This document shows, piece by piece, positions 14,141-28,189 of a stretch of DNA of 64,000 nt (positions are counted from its first letter, which is position 1; each line of letters starts with the position of its first letter). The DNA is from Scylla paramamosain. Lineage: Eukaryota; Arthropoda; Malacostraca; Decapoda; Portunidae. The stretch is taken from NCBI RefSeq assembly GCF_035594125.1, contig NW_026973672.1:1108501-1172500 (forward strand), read 5' to 3'. The notes under the pieces are model-generated. The model was not told the DNA's origin. It saw nothing but the letters and a program-made list of their open reading frames with translations, and did no database searches. The position numbers and the translations under genes are program-made.

Positions 14141-14181
<41 letters not shown>
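14141..14181. repeat. (TG)n tract at retroelement 3' junction
   Basis: Perfect TG repeat directly following the 3' end of the retrotransposon; the right half of the presumed target microsatellite. Confidence 0.9.
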
Positions 14182-14185
<4 letters not shown>

Positions 14186-14339
14186 TTATTAATTTCCCGA
14201 CATTGACTGCGTTTGTTCTTCCATTAAAGTCTGTTATTGTTGCATTAATGTGCGTATTCTACATCGCTGTGTATTTCCCTTCACTTCGATCAAAGTATTT
14301 CTCTGTTATTTTGCACTATTGCATATTTCATACATTAAT

Positions 14340-14775
14340 TAGCGTTACTGTCCACCACATTCTTTTATTATTACTATTATTTTGTACCTTATTCATGTAT
14401 TACTGTGTATGTATTCTCGTATTACTGGATAACTCATTCTTGTATACCTGCATCTCTCTCCTCTCTTACTGCGTACGTAATTTTTGCATCATTTATCATC
14501 TCCCTCCTCTTATTACTGTGTACTTCGTTCTTGTATTATTTGGCATCCCTCTTTTCTATTACTCCATACCTCATTCTAATATTACAGTGCTTATGTCTTC
14601 TGGTACATTCCTGTATCCCTCATGCTTATATCGTCTGGCATCTCTCTCTCTTCTGTTACTGTTCACTCATTCTTGTGTTATTGAGTATATATTTCATTCT
14701 TGCGTCATCTGCTATTCCTCTCTTCTATTACTCTGCACCTCGTTCTTGCATAATGCCGCACCTCTCATTTGCATG
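14340..14775. repeat. Decayed pyrimidine-rich array, unit about 45-60 bp
   Basis: About eight loose copies of TATTACTGTGTAC..TCATTCTTGTATTA...CATCCCTC-TT. The open frame of 215 codons here (14143-14790) is hydrophobic only because the repeat is T/C-rich and stop-poor. I do not call it a gene. Confidence 0.55.

Positions 14776-16610
<1,835 letters not shown>

Positions 16611-16671
<61 letters not shown>
16611..16671. repeat. (TA)n tract, left flank of mariner
   Basis: Perfect TA repeat. Its last TA (16670-16671) is the left target-site duplication of the mariner. The tract resumes at 17985 on the other side. Confidence 0.92.
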
Positions 16672-16672
<1 letters not shown>

Positions 16673-16703
16673 GAGGTGTGTCATTAAAGTTCCAGGACTG
16701 GTG
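16672..16703 (+). repeat. Mariner TIR (transposase 3' side)
   Basis: 32 bases, the exact reverse complement of 17953-17984. The identity stops sharply inside the element. Confidence 0.97.
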
Positions 16704-16737
16704 CCACACAAGTTTTATTTCACATCCAGGCTACAAA

Positions 16738-17820
16738 CTATAGGTTATCTCCTTCGAAGTAATCCCCCTGGCACCGCATGCACTTGTCCATCCTTCTCTG
16801 CCAGGCTTGCATGCACTGCTGGAAGGATTCTTGCGGGATGCTCCTCAGCTCCGTCGTCACGGCCTTTTTGATGTCGTCCGCATCATCAAAACGGGTCCCC
16901 TTCATGACCTCCTTGAGCTTGGGGAAGAGGAAGAAGTCGCACGGAGCGAGGTCAGGTGAGTAGGGCGGTTGCTCCAGCACGGCGATGTTCTTCTTGGCCA
17001 AGAACTCTCTGATGCTCAGGGCATTGTGAGCAGGCGCATTGTCGTGGTGAAGCAGCCACGAGTTGCCCTGCCACAACTCCCGCCTCTTCTCGCGCACTGC
17101 ACGAAGCAGACGCCGCAGTACTTCTTTGTACACATGTTGGTTGACTGTCTGGCCCTGTGGCAAGAACTCGCAGTGGACGATGCCCCTCACATCGAAGAAA
17201 GCGATCAACATGACCTTGAAGCTGGACCTGGACTGCCTTGCTTTCTTCGGCCGTGGCGACGCCGGACTCTTCCATTGAAGGCTCTGGCGTTTGGTCTCCG
17301 GGTCGTACTCAAATACCCAGGACTCATCGCCGGTGATGACTCTCCTGAGCAAGTCTGGTTCAGTTTCCAGACGCTCGAGGATGTCCTGACACACCTGCAT
17401 GCGTCGTCCCTTCTGGTCATCGTTCAGGAGTCTCGGCACCATCTTCGCACAGACTTTCCGCATGCCCAGATCTTCAGTGATAATCTTCCACACGCTGTTG
17501 TGGTTCATGCCAAGCTCATCTGCGATCTTTCGAACAGTCAACCGACGATCGTCACGCACCATCTGCTTGACACGCTCAACATTGGCCTCATTCCTGCTCG
17601 TTGAGGGTCTTCCACTCCTGGGGTCATCTTCCACGTCCTCCCGGCCCTCTTTGAACCTCTTGCACCACTCAAAAACACGTGAGCGTGACATTGTCTCATC
17701 CCCGTACACTTTTTGCAGCATACCCAGTGCTTCTGACGGCGTTTTCCCCAACTGCACCAAAAACTTCAAGTTTGTTCGCTGTTCAGCGCTCATTGTTAAA
17801 CGACCTGCAACAGAGGACAT
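16738..17820 (-). CDS. Mariner transposase (DD34D)
   Basis: Cut-and-paste transposase that binds the TIRs and integrates at TA. From the chosen ATG at 17820 it is 360 residues. A second ATG at 17793 would give 351, nearer the roughly 345-350 usual in mariners. An upstream in-frame ATG at 17943 would read through the TIR region and is unlikely. An N-terminal helix-turn-helix (about residues 11-60) is followed by a GRPSTS linker at 70-75, the family's GRPR-like position. A second helix-turn-helix lies at about 94-125. MVPRLL at 127-132 stands at the WVPHEL position. Catalytic D165 (TGDES), D260 (HHDNAPAH) and D295 (YSPDLAPCD), with 34 residues between the last two, define DD34D. No stop or frameshift is present, so the protein may be functional. 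Proteins like this are often automatically labelled SETMAR-like, but no SET domain is present. Confidence 0.96.
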   Translation of the reverse strand: MSSVAGRLTMSAEQRTNLKFLVQLGKTPSEALGMLQKVYGDETMSRSRVFEWCKRFKEGREDVEDDPRSGRPSTSRNEANVERVKQMVRDDRRLTVRKIADELGMNHNSVWKIITEDLGMRKVCAKMVPRLLNDDQKGRRMQVCQDILERLETEPDLLRRVITGDESWVFEYDPETKRQSLQWKSPASPRPKKARQSRSSFKVMLIAFFDVRGIVHCEFLPQGQTVNQHVYKEVLRRLLRAVREKRRELWQGNSWLLHHDNAPAHNALSIREFLAKKNIAVLEQPPYSPDLAPCDFFLFPKLKEVMKGTRFDDADDIKKAVTTELRSIPQESFQQCMQAWQRRMDKCMRCQGDYFEGDNL

Positions 17821-17952
17821 GATTTTAAAAGCACGTAAGAAAAAGATTAGTGACTGTAGAGGGTTGGGAGCGCAGTTGTATACTCCAGAAGGATTACTTT
17901 GAAGGGGAAATATGGTGGTTTGTGGCTTGGGTTTGAAATTCATCTTTTAGGA

Positions 17953-17983
17953 CACCAGTCCTGGAACTTTAATGACACACCTC

Positions 17984-17984
<1 letters not shown>
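17953..17984 (-). repeat. Mariner TIR (transposase 5' side)
   Basis: 32 bases, the exact reverse complement of 16672-16703. Followed directly by TA and the rest of the (TA)n tract. Confidence 0.97.

Positions 17985-18064
<80 letters not shown>
17985..18064. repeat. (TA)n tract, right flank of mariner
   Basis: Perfect TA repeat continuing the tract left of the mariner. The unique sequence outside (TCCTTTA before, TTAAAGGA after) is itself a small inverted repeat around the TA tract. Confidence 0.9.
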
Positions 18065-18069
<5 letters not shown>

Positions 18070-18243
18070 GGACACCAGTGCAATATTATTGAGTGCGCGC
18101 CCTGTCAATCTAAGTTCCTCCATTGGTTCCCCGTGACATCCCTGGGAGCGGTAATTTCCTCCCCGTCAGCGAGGCGCCGCGTGCATTTCGCCCCGCCGCC
18201 AAGATAACCTACATCACACAACACTACGCAGATATTACACACT

Positions 18244-18320
<77 letters not shown>

Positions 18321-18647
18321 CCAAAAACAGACAACAAAAGATCAAAACTTTAGGTTCATAAAAGAAATTATGGTGAGCGGACCACGGCTTGTAAGTTTAT
18401 ATTATGTATTATTAGTTATTGATTCAGAAAGGCGGCACCAAAAAAACAGCGGAAGTGTTATTCATGAGCCAGAATGCTGTTAAATTACTGCTAGAATTAT
18501 GAAAACCACCGGATGGTGCCACCGTCAGGCGACTCCAGCAGCAGTTCCCCGCCGTGACTGTGACTCTGCACGTGATTGTGCACTGTCACTGTGATACGTA
18601 CTGTATCCACCAATTCCCAGTGAAACAGTATATAAAAGCAGTATAAT

Positions 18648-18722
<75 letters not shown>

Positions 18723-18751
18723 TAAGTAATAATAATAATAATAAATAATCA

Positions 18752-18831
<80 letters not shown>

Positions 18832-19020
18832 AGCATGTTCGTCTCACCTTTGGTAAGCCGCCACGCATCCACGACATCCTGCCACGCATCACGCTAAGCC
18901 GTGACGCGCCGCACCTCTCAGCCCCTATTAACACAACTTCCCCCCCGCAATGTAAACCAGTCCTGCTAACGCCACGACGCTAAGGCAAGACTCAAGCTGC
19001 TCCCCGCCTGTCTCTGAACC
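18065..19020. other. Gene-free region with CT, TAA and GA tracts
   Basis: Contains (CT)n at about 18247-18318, (TAA)n at about 18656-18745 and (GA)n at about 18755-18828. No gene recognised. Confidence 0.75.
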
Positions 19021-19160
19021 ATATTCCGAGACGCTTCAAAGGCTGTAGTTGAAGTGACACGGGATTGTATGTTAGGTTATGGTTCTGGTGCTACATTAAC
19101 AATATTTCTACGCTATTAACAGGAGAAACACTCTTGAAAGCCAGGTTTCTGAATACAGGC
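19021..19160 (+). repeat. Dispersed about 150 bp repeat, copy C
   Basis: Shares with 1351-1507 and the others the ordered blocks ATATTC-GA-ACGCTTC, CAAAGGCT-TAGTTGAAGTGACACGGG, ATTAACAA-ATTTCTACG-TATTAACA and GAAACACTCTTGAAA. It lacks part of the first spacer. Confidence 0.6.
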
Positions 19161-19229
19161 TTTCATTATTATCATCATTATCACTTTTATCATCCTCGTC
19201 ATTACCTTTGTGCTCCATTGCAACTCCAC

Positions 19230-19465
19230 GACCTAAGTCTTCTGCAGTAATTCTCCACTTATACCCACCAATCACCTCCTCCCTTAATGAATCAGTCAGG
19301 TTAGGTTACGCTGGGAAGAACGAAAGGAAGGAAAAATGAAACAAAGAAAAGAATCACCACCATCGCCACCATCACCACCACCACCACCACCGCTAAGTGT
19401 CCCGCAGTAATTCACCACTTATATCCACCAATCATTCATCTCCTCCCTCAGTGGATCGATTAAGT
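19230..19465. repeat. Decayed duplication, spacing about 160 bp
   Basis: TAAGT-T-C-GCAGTAATTC-CCACTTATA-CCACCAATCA..CTCCTCCCT occurs from 19234 and again from 19394. A CAC/CCA trinucleotide run at about 19355-19392 lies between them. Confidence 0.65.
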
Positions 19466-19660
19466 AATAATTATCTTCCAGTTCACACAGACTGAGGATA
19501 ATTAATGCCAAGCCCTTGTTCTTCTACTTCTTTTTCTCCTGTACCTTCGCTCTCCATGTGGCGAGGTCTAACTTTACACCAGTTCGTCCTGTCCTCCGCG
19601 GCTCATATACATAATACAGCCTTGTTTTCATTTATATTGAAGTATTTGCATATATATTCA

Positions 19661-19740
<80 letters not shown>

Positions 19741-20280
19741 TTATATTTCTGTTTGACTTACTTATGGAAGTCTCACTGGCCTGGGAGCAGATCTGAAAAG
19801 ATTAAAAATATACTTAGTAGTGGAAACAAACTTGGGAAACAGTTTTGTTCTTTGGTGGATGGTTGGTAGTAATACTATGGAGGAGGAGGAGGAGGAGAAG
19901 AGAAGGCGGAAGAACAGGAGACCCTAAAAGAAAAAAAAAACACCACCACCACCACCACCGCCAACACCACTACCATCATCACCACCAACACCACAGCCAC
20001 TACCACCATCACCACCACCACTAATACTTCAAAGAGTCTCATTAACAACTACTAGTTCGCGAGGGTTGATACTAGAGGGAGAGACTGGTGGGTGTCTAGG
20101 AGCAGTGTGTGAGCGTCTCTGTTCCTTCCCAGATTGAGCCCCGGGCGTGTCTCAGCGGATCCCCAGTAAGCAATACTAACCGCGTTACTGCCACGGCATC
20201 CATTTATATATTCATGAGGGTGTTCCCGGCATGTTCTACACTCTGTGGATGCTGCAGCAGAGACGCCCAAGGCCTAGCCC
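19466..20280. other. Gene-free region with CT and CAC tracts
   Basis: Contains (CT)n at about 19669-19738, a GGA-rich purine run near 19880-19905 and an imperfect (CAC/CCA)n at about 19940-20035. No gene recognised. Confidence 0.7.
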
Positions 20281-20829
20281 AGACCAAGATGCCTTGTATC
20301 GAAACAGTTGCTCAACGATGTGTCTGGAGTGTTGCAAAACAATGTATCTGGAGTGTTGCGAAACAGTTGCTCAACAACTGAGCAACAATAAGCTACGTGA
20401 GACAATACATCTGCGTGATACGGTACTATTTTTTGCATTTTATCAGACTTTTTCCCCTCTCTCCTGCTAGTGCAACTTCTCCTGTAAAAAAACGTAGAAA
20501 TTTCACCTATGAGTGTAATGTAGATTCCATAAATTTTTCTGTATTCAATCTCACTATTTCCCTCAAAACCCTTAACAGCACGAGCCAGCAAACCACTGAG
20601 TCGAACTGACCAGTGACAACCAGATGATGAGTCGTGTTGCCAGCAACACTGTATCGTGTTTCCCATATCCAGGGGGAAACACAGAAACACATTACGGCAA
20701 CAAATTTGGATTGTTGGTCAACTATTGAGCGACCTTTCAGATACATTGTTGTTGGATGTTTATCAACAGTTCCGAAATATTTTTTGATTTGTTGATCGTC
20801 TGTTGTGAGCAACAATGTATCTTGGTCAA
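20281..20829. mobile_element. Possible MITE with subterminal repeats
   Basis: Both ends carry inverted ACCAAGAT (20283-20290 and the complement near 20820-20827). Both halves contain several copies, in opposite orientations, of GTTGCTCAAC / ACAATGTATCTGGAGTG-like motifs. Examples are left copies at about 20300-20390 and reverse copies at about 20718-20822. This arrangement resembles a small non-autonomous DNA transposon. I could not find a convincing target-site duplication, so the class and exact ends are uncertain. No coding sequence. Confidence 0.4.
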
Positions 20830-20902
20830 GGACAAGGTTTTAATAATAAGACAATAAGTAGTTCACTCTCATTTGCTATAACTGTCGTTTAAATACACCA
20901 CA

Positions 20903-20951
<49 letters not shown>

Positions 20952-21380
20952 AGGTGGTCAGCTGAATGGGCAGTTGGATTGGTGGGTGGGTGATCTGGTG
21001 TGTAGATGCGCGGGTGGATGGGTATGTGTGTGTGTAGGTGGATGGCTGAGTGGATGGGTGAGTGGAGGGTGTGGGTGAGGTGCGGATGGTGGGTTTAGTG
21101 TAGACGAGTGGATGGGTGGGTGGATGGATGGAGAAGTGTTTGGGAGGATGAGTGTGAATGAGTAAGTTGTTGAAGGGTCAGTGGACAGTGGATGGATGGG
21201 TGGATGGATTAGTGGCTGCTGGTGTCTTATATCGAATATTTTGAAGAGGCTACAGTGAAAGTTATCGGCGCATTCAAGGATTTTCTTTTTCTTTTATAAT
21301 TCTAAAAATTGTTTCACAAATAGTTGTTTACCCAGGCAGGAAGCAACCATTCCGTAGCATCTCCAGCTCCTTAACCAGTC
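20830..21380. other. Gene-free region with AC and degenerate GGATG tracts
   Basis: (AC)n at about 20904-20948 is followed by a long G-rich degenerate run of GGATGGGTGG-type units to about 21215, with almost no C on this strand. No gene recognised. Confidence 0.7.
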
Positions 21381-21625
21381 CCGTAACATTGCTACTCCTT
21401 AGCGTGCCTCGTAACATTTCCACCCCCTTTTAAGATACCAGTAACATTCCAAACCCTTTAAATACAGCTCAGTACCGTTAACAACCTTTTAGCGTGCCCC
21501 GTAACATTTCCACCCCATTTTAAGATACCAGTAACATTCCAAACTCTTTAAATACAGCTCAGTACCTTTAATAACCTTTTAGCGGGACCCGTAACATTTC
21601 CACCCCTTAGCCTGACCCATGATGT
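21381..21625. repeat. 90 bp tandem repeat
   Basis: GTAACATTTCCACCCC occurs at 21411, 21501 and 21591, exactly 90 bp apart, with nearly identical sequence between (GATACCAGTAACATTCCAAA, AATACAGCTCAGTACC). Each 90 bp unit itself contains related GTAACATT-CC submotifs at about 30 bp spacing, so it is a higher-order repeat of a shorter ancestor. Confidence 0.9.
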
Positions 21626-22144
21626 TCCTCGCCCCGTAAGGTTCACCACTAAAAGGGCTCAAGGGGTCGCAAGATTAGGTTTCCAGTGCCCGGATTGACG
21701 GTGATCTGCCTGGATGTAACGTCATTAACGCACACTAATGGACTGGAAGCTGCGTATTACAACGTCTGCACTCAGAGGCCGACGCTCCATCTCCCCCGGT
21801 CTGCCTGTCTGTCTGTATGGGTCTGTGTTTGTCTTTGTTTGTCTTTGTTTGGTTCTATTCCTATCTAAGTTTGTTTCTGTGAGTGTGACTGCTTCTCTCT
21901 GTGTCTGTCTTCATGCCCCTGTTTCTGTTTTTGTTTTTGTCACTGTATATCTATGTTTGTTTCTGTCACTGTCTCTTTTTGCCTGCTCGTTAGTTATTTT
22001 GTCTCTATTTATATTGGTGTATCTCTGTCTAAATGTTGTGTCAGTCTGTTCGTCTGTACTTGAATACATCACTAGAACAAATTGGTTACAAAAAGAGCGA
22101 TAGATTTTTGCTCTTTCTTTCCTACATTCCGAGTTCTGTTTCTC

Positions 22145-22207
<63 letters not shown>

Positions 22208-22307
22208 ACGTATTTACATGTTAACAGGAGAGAGTCAAGCTCGTAATGTCCCGCTTTTTAATATCAAATGATCATACTTTTTCCTTTGAATTTATGTATA
22301 TTGTTTG

Positions 22308-22366
<59 letters not shown>

Positions 22367-22600
22367 TGAATGGAGCTAAAACATTTCCTTGCTCGCCCCA
22401 ATTAGATCTAAAAAGTTCATTGAGTCATCAGCATTTCAACACTTCCTCCTTGTCCAGCAACACGCAGGAGCTTTGGTGTGTCATTACCTTCCTCTGTCCC
22501 CTCACTCGTGTCTCAAGTGTTGGCTGACTGACACACTGACGGCAGGTAGAGGCCAGTTGTCAGCGTCAGTCACCCCATAGCACTGTCCGTCTGTCTTACC
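21626..22600. other. Gene-free region with TG and AC tracts
   Basis: A pyrimidine-rich TGTCTGT/TTTGTTT region at about 21800-22060, (TG)n at about 22152-22204 and the complementary (AC)n at about 22310-22363. No gene recognised. Confidence 0.7.
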
Positions 22601-23650
22601 TCCTAAAGTTGTGTGTTTTTCCTTTAGTTTCTGCATAGGAAAATTAGGTTAGAATAGGAGAAATTCATGCTGATGCTCGAGTCAATGATAGACGGGTGTT
22701 GTTTTCTTTAATTATTCAACTTGACTTCTGTTCTTTGTCAGTGTCACATCCTAAAGTTGGACTGTGTTTTCTTGGGTGTTTGTATAGGTAAAGTTAGATT
22801 ATAGGGTAGAGGTAGTGGTAACTGATGGCTGAGTTAATGATAGATGGCTGTTGTTTTTCGTCATTTATCTTTCCTGTGTCCCACCTACTAAAGGTTATGT
22901 TTTTATTTAATATATATATAGGGAACAAATTTACTTGAAGAATAAAGGCAATACACAGTGAAGGCTGAATTAATGACAAACTGCAGATCTTTTAGTGAAT
23001 TATTCAACTTCACTTGCGTGCCAATTTGTCTGTCTTCCCTTCTAAAAGTTGTATTACTTTGTGTTTGTTATCTGTAGGGCAAATATAGCTCAAAGAATAA
23101 GAGAAACACACACAGACTGAATCAATACACGACAGATGTTCTCGTTAATTATTCAATGTCACTTCTGTTCTGCATTGTTTGTCTTCACCGCTAAACTTGT
23201 ACTTTCTTTAGTATCTATATAGGAAGAAATGAGCTCAAAGAATAAAAGAAATAGAGGTGGTTGAATTAATGATAGCAGCTATTTCGTTAATTATTCAACC
23301 GTGCTTCTGTTTAAAAATTGCATTATTAATTTTTCTTTAGTATCTGTATAGGAATAATTTGCTCAAAGGATGAAAGAAGTTTACACTGATACCTGAATTA
23401 ATGATGTACGACACCTGTTTTCGTTAATTTCAGCTGCATTTCTGTTCTACTGGTCCGTCTGCTTTCTCTCCTAAAAGTTATATTATTTTTTATTTAGTAT
23501 TTGTATAAGGAAAATTATTCAAAGCAAAAATAAAAAAGACATTAATGACTGAATTAATGATAGACAGCAGATTTTTTCGTCAATTATTCAATCATATCAC
23601 TATCGTTCTACTGTAACTGTCTCCTCTTCTAAAGTTGTACGATTTGAGTG
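22601..23650. repeat. Decayed tandem array of about 150 bp units
   Basis: A CTAAAGTTGT-like block appears at about 22603, 22751, 22888, 23042, 23191, 23311, 23471 and 23639 (spacings 120-168). Each repeat has the same order: CTAAAGTTGTATT..TTTAGT, then ATCTGTATAGGAA, GCTCAAAGAATAA-AGAAA, TGAATTAATGATAGAC and CGTTAATTATTCAA-TTCACTTCTGTTCT. At least seven units; strongly diverged; no open frame maintained. This is an old satellite-like or locally duplicated array. Confidence 0.8.
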
Positions 23651-24352
23651 TTTTGTTTTTTCTATAATGAACCGACTCACTGGTCCATTAGCGTCGCAAT
23701 ATCGAGATCATATGGTAACGCTTTCTGAACCCGCTAAAGATAAATACATAAATAAAATAAAATAAAACAATAGAAAATAAATAAAAATAACACTTTCCTG
23801 CAATTCTACGTATACAAAACATGGATAAATACGTTCTGATTTGCTCTCTTGGAATTGCTGACAATATAAAATACTAAAAAAACAAAACACAATTACTGTA
23901 AATCAAATGCACTTTATGAAATTGGTTAAAACAGGATGTGATAAACAAACTCTGTTGCAATAACATATAACAAATGGATGAATGCGTCGTAGAATGTTTT
24001 CCTACAATTACTCAAAACGCAAAACACTACAAATCAAAACAGAACACCCTTTAAACCCAATCTTCCGGTACTCTCATTCTTCTGCCTACAAGTCCATCTC
24101 TTCATTTCTCTCAGTCCTCCCTCACTCTCCTTCCGCTGTTCAAGTACTCAACCTTCCCACTGCCTCTGTCTGCAATCCCTCGCATCTCTCTGGCAATATT
24201 TTTTCCGTCTTATCACTGCTCTCACGGACGATACTCCTGCAAACTTCCTTCCTGCCTTCCTTCTCACCGTAACCCTTCCACCTTGGCCTTCATTTTCCCT
24301 CCCAGCTTATTCAGGTCATGTGTTTTTTTTTTTCTTAAGCAAGAGTTCACTT

Positions 24353-24447
<95 letters not shown>

Positions 24448-24540
24448 GGGGATCTTAGACATTGTTTCACCTACTATTTTTGTTTGTTTATCTATTTATT
24501 TTCTAACATTTTTGCACTACGGAAGTGTATATTATTATTA

Positions 24541-24595
<55 letters not shown>

Positions 24596-24790
24596 CATTA
24601 TTATTTTCTATTGAAAATGTTTAATTCCTTTCAAATTTTTGCTACAATGTTTTCCTCTTATGATTTTTTTTTTATTTAATCATCACAATTAATTACACTT
24701 TTCTTATTTTATTAATTTATGTGCACTATATTTTTTCTTACTCTTCGTTTTCATTTTTTTTTCCCTCTAATTTTCAAAAGAGGATTAGAA
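23651..24790. other. Gene-free region with CT and TTA tracts
   Basis: AT-rich, with (CT)n at about 24356-24444 and (TTA)n at about 24531-24605. No gene recognised. Confidence 0.7.
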
Positions 24791-25110
<320 letters not shown>

Positions 25111-25656
25111 ATGCGCCAAGAAAAAAAAATATATATATGGTTATTTTTAAAACGAAACCAGACAAGGACAGTTTTTATTCATTTATATTTCTTCCCGTTT
25201 CCGAAAAAGAAAGATACTACAGAATTTTTTTTTTTTTTTTGCTTAGTGTGGGTTTTTATTTATTTATTATTTTTTTTTTTTTTCGAGTCCCTAAAATCAA
25301 CTATCACCCTCACCATCACAACCACCACCATCACCACCTCCTATTTCTCATCCTCCACCATCACCACCACCACCACCACCACCTCCATCACCACCACCAC
25401 CACCACCACCTCCATCACCACCACCAACAACAAAAGCAAAACCGAAAACAATTTAGGGCAAAACCACTTATTTCCGCTCCATTAAAAAGAAAATAAAGAA
25501 AAAGAAATAGGAAGAGAGGAAGCGGGCAGAAATCAATTGAATTTTGGAGGTGGCCTAAATTTTTCTCTCTCCAAGGCAGGAAAGTTAAAAGAAAAGGAAA
25601 AAATACAGAAATGTTGCAGAATTTAGCGAGAAATTGATAAGACCGAGTAACCTTGA

Positions 25657-25730
<74 letters not shown>

Positions 25731-25890
25731 CACACATCAATGAAACATCACTCTATTACCCTTGGCGTCAGCAACAACAGCACCACCACCACCACCACCA
25801 GCACCACCACCGGCATAATGTTCGTGGCGGCAGTAATCCTCTCAGTGCGCGGCGCCGCCCCACAGAACACTCCGCCGCCCGTGTTGAGAT
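25111..25890. other. Gene-free region with CAC and GA tracts
   Basis: Contains T-runs near 25226 and 25270, imperfect (CAC/CAT)n at about 25315-25432, (GA)n at about 25661-25728 and (CAC)n at about 25780-25812. No gene recognised. Confidence 0.7.
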
Positions 25891-26360
25891 TAGCAAGCCA
25901 CGCAGGCAACACAACGCTACGCTTTGAAACGCAAAACATACCAAGGCACCGCCACGCAAAACGCAACACAACGCAATGGAACATAAGGTGACACAAGACA
26001 ACAAAACGCAAGGGAACGCAACACTGGATAACACAAAACAACGCCACGAAACGCAAAGTCGCGCAACACAAAACAAAACTATAACACAAATAATACAACA
26101 CAAAGTCACGTAAAGCAACGCAACACAGCACAAGGCGACACAGGCAACGCAAGGCAACACGAAGAACACAAGATAATACAAGACATCGCAAACCAAAGCA
26201 TCACAAGGCAACACAAGGAAACGCAATTCATCGCAATGCAACTCAGGACAAAAAAAAGAAAACGTAACTCAACTCAACTCACGAAAAGCAACACAACACG
26301 AGACAACAAAAGGCAACGAAACGCCACGCAAAGCAATTCGACGCCGCGCAAGGCACAGCA
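25890..26360. repeat. Degenerate ACGCAA / CACAA simple-sequence region
   Basis: About 470 bp built from loose 5-6 base units (ACGCAA, ACACAA, GGCAACAC) with very few T on this strand. It yields long but meaningless minus-strand frames rich in Cys, Val and Leu. Confidence 0.75.
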
Positions 26361-26659
26361 ACGCCGCGCCAAGCCACCCAGCGCCCGAAGCCCCAATAAT
26401 TAAGGCCACCGGGACATTTCAGCGGTGCCAAGTGTCGGAAGAAAATATTTTGGAAACTTCCATAATTGCTTTCCTCACTGAATTCCATTAATTTCCCGAA
26501 GACTTTGGCGGCCGAAATGCAATTTTTTTTCCATTCACTCGGCAGCAAATACGTAAATATAAGAGAAAACGGAGTGAGCGAAATTTTTGACCTGGACTGA
26601 GGCGGGGGTTTCGAAATGATTCCTAATACATCTGGTGTTGCTCTTTGTTTCTGCTGCAC

Positions 26660-27137
26660 CACCGCGCATTATTGTTTCCCAGCACTAATGCATCGTTCAC
26701 GCATTACACTGAAAGCTGATGTGTCGGGCGAGGGCGGGCAAGAACTGACAACGCACAGAATACAACTCCATAAATATAACCCTTCATATTAGCAGCGAGA
26801 TGTTATGTTCTCACTCCACTCTTACCGTGGAATTAATATTATCTCTTGCTAACACATGCAAGTCGGGAAGCGGAGGTGAAAGGAAAAAAAAATACATGTT
26901 ATGAAGTGAATTTATTCCCGACTAGTCTTGCTTCTGTGTAAATACTACCCCCATTATTGCCCAACACCCTTGATAAATCACTCACCCATTGCACTGAAAG
27001 CTGACTTGGGGCGAGGAAGTGGAAAGCAAAACAGCACCACGTCTGTCACTAGTGATGGACAAACATGCTCAATTGTCACGGTTTGCCTAAATATTTGCCT
27101 CACTATTTCCAAACTTTTGATAAATCACTCATCCCCT
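26660..27137. repeat. Decayed tandem array of about 148 bp units
   Basis: GCATTACACTGAAAGCTGA at about 26700, a weaker match near 26850 (AAGCGGAGGTGAAAGG), CATTGCACTGAAAGCTGA near 26990 and a truncated end near 27134. The AAATA-T..C-C-TTATT-CC-A-C-CTTGATAAATCACTCA block is present at both 26940 and 27089. Spacings fit about 145-150 bp. The last unit runs into (GA)n. Confidence 0.55.

Positions 27138-28189
<1,052 letters not shown>

Larger units (their letters stand above)
16672..17984 (-). mobile_element. Complete mariner element with perfect TIRs
   Basis: A 1313 bp element bounded by perfect 32 bp terminal inverted repeats (16672-16703 and 17953-17984, starting CGAGGTGTGTCATTAAAG) and flanked by TA on both sides, the target dinucleotide of the Tc1/mariner superfamily. 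It carries one uninterrupted transposase gene on the minus strand. Identical TIRs and an open frame indicate recent mobility. It sits within a long (TA)n tract, so the exact TA used cannot be told from its neighbours. Confidence 0.97.

Noticed and set aside
16952..17902. Plus-strand and shifted minus-strand frames of up to 211 codons inside the mariner
   Set aside because: They are antisense or out-of-frame shadows of the transposase. Only the 16738-17820 frame has the domains.
18065..18085. Second mariner end at AGGACACCAGT right of the TA tract
   Set aside because: Only 11 bases match the mariner's subterminal sequence and no TIR or coding sequence follows; probably chance or a tiny remnant.
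21381..21625. CRISPR-like array
   Set aside because: The repeats are contiguous 90 bp tandem units without unique spacers, and the window is eukaryotic.
25748..26241. Cys/Val-rich minus-strand frames of 147-157 codons
   Set aside because: Produced by the degenerate ACGCAA-type simple sequence; two overlapping frames look equally protein-like.
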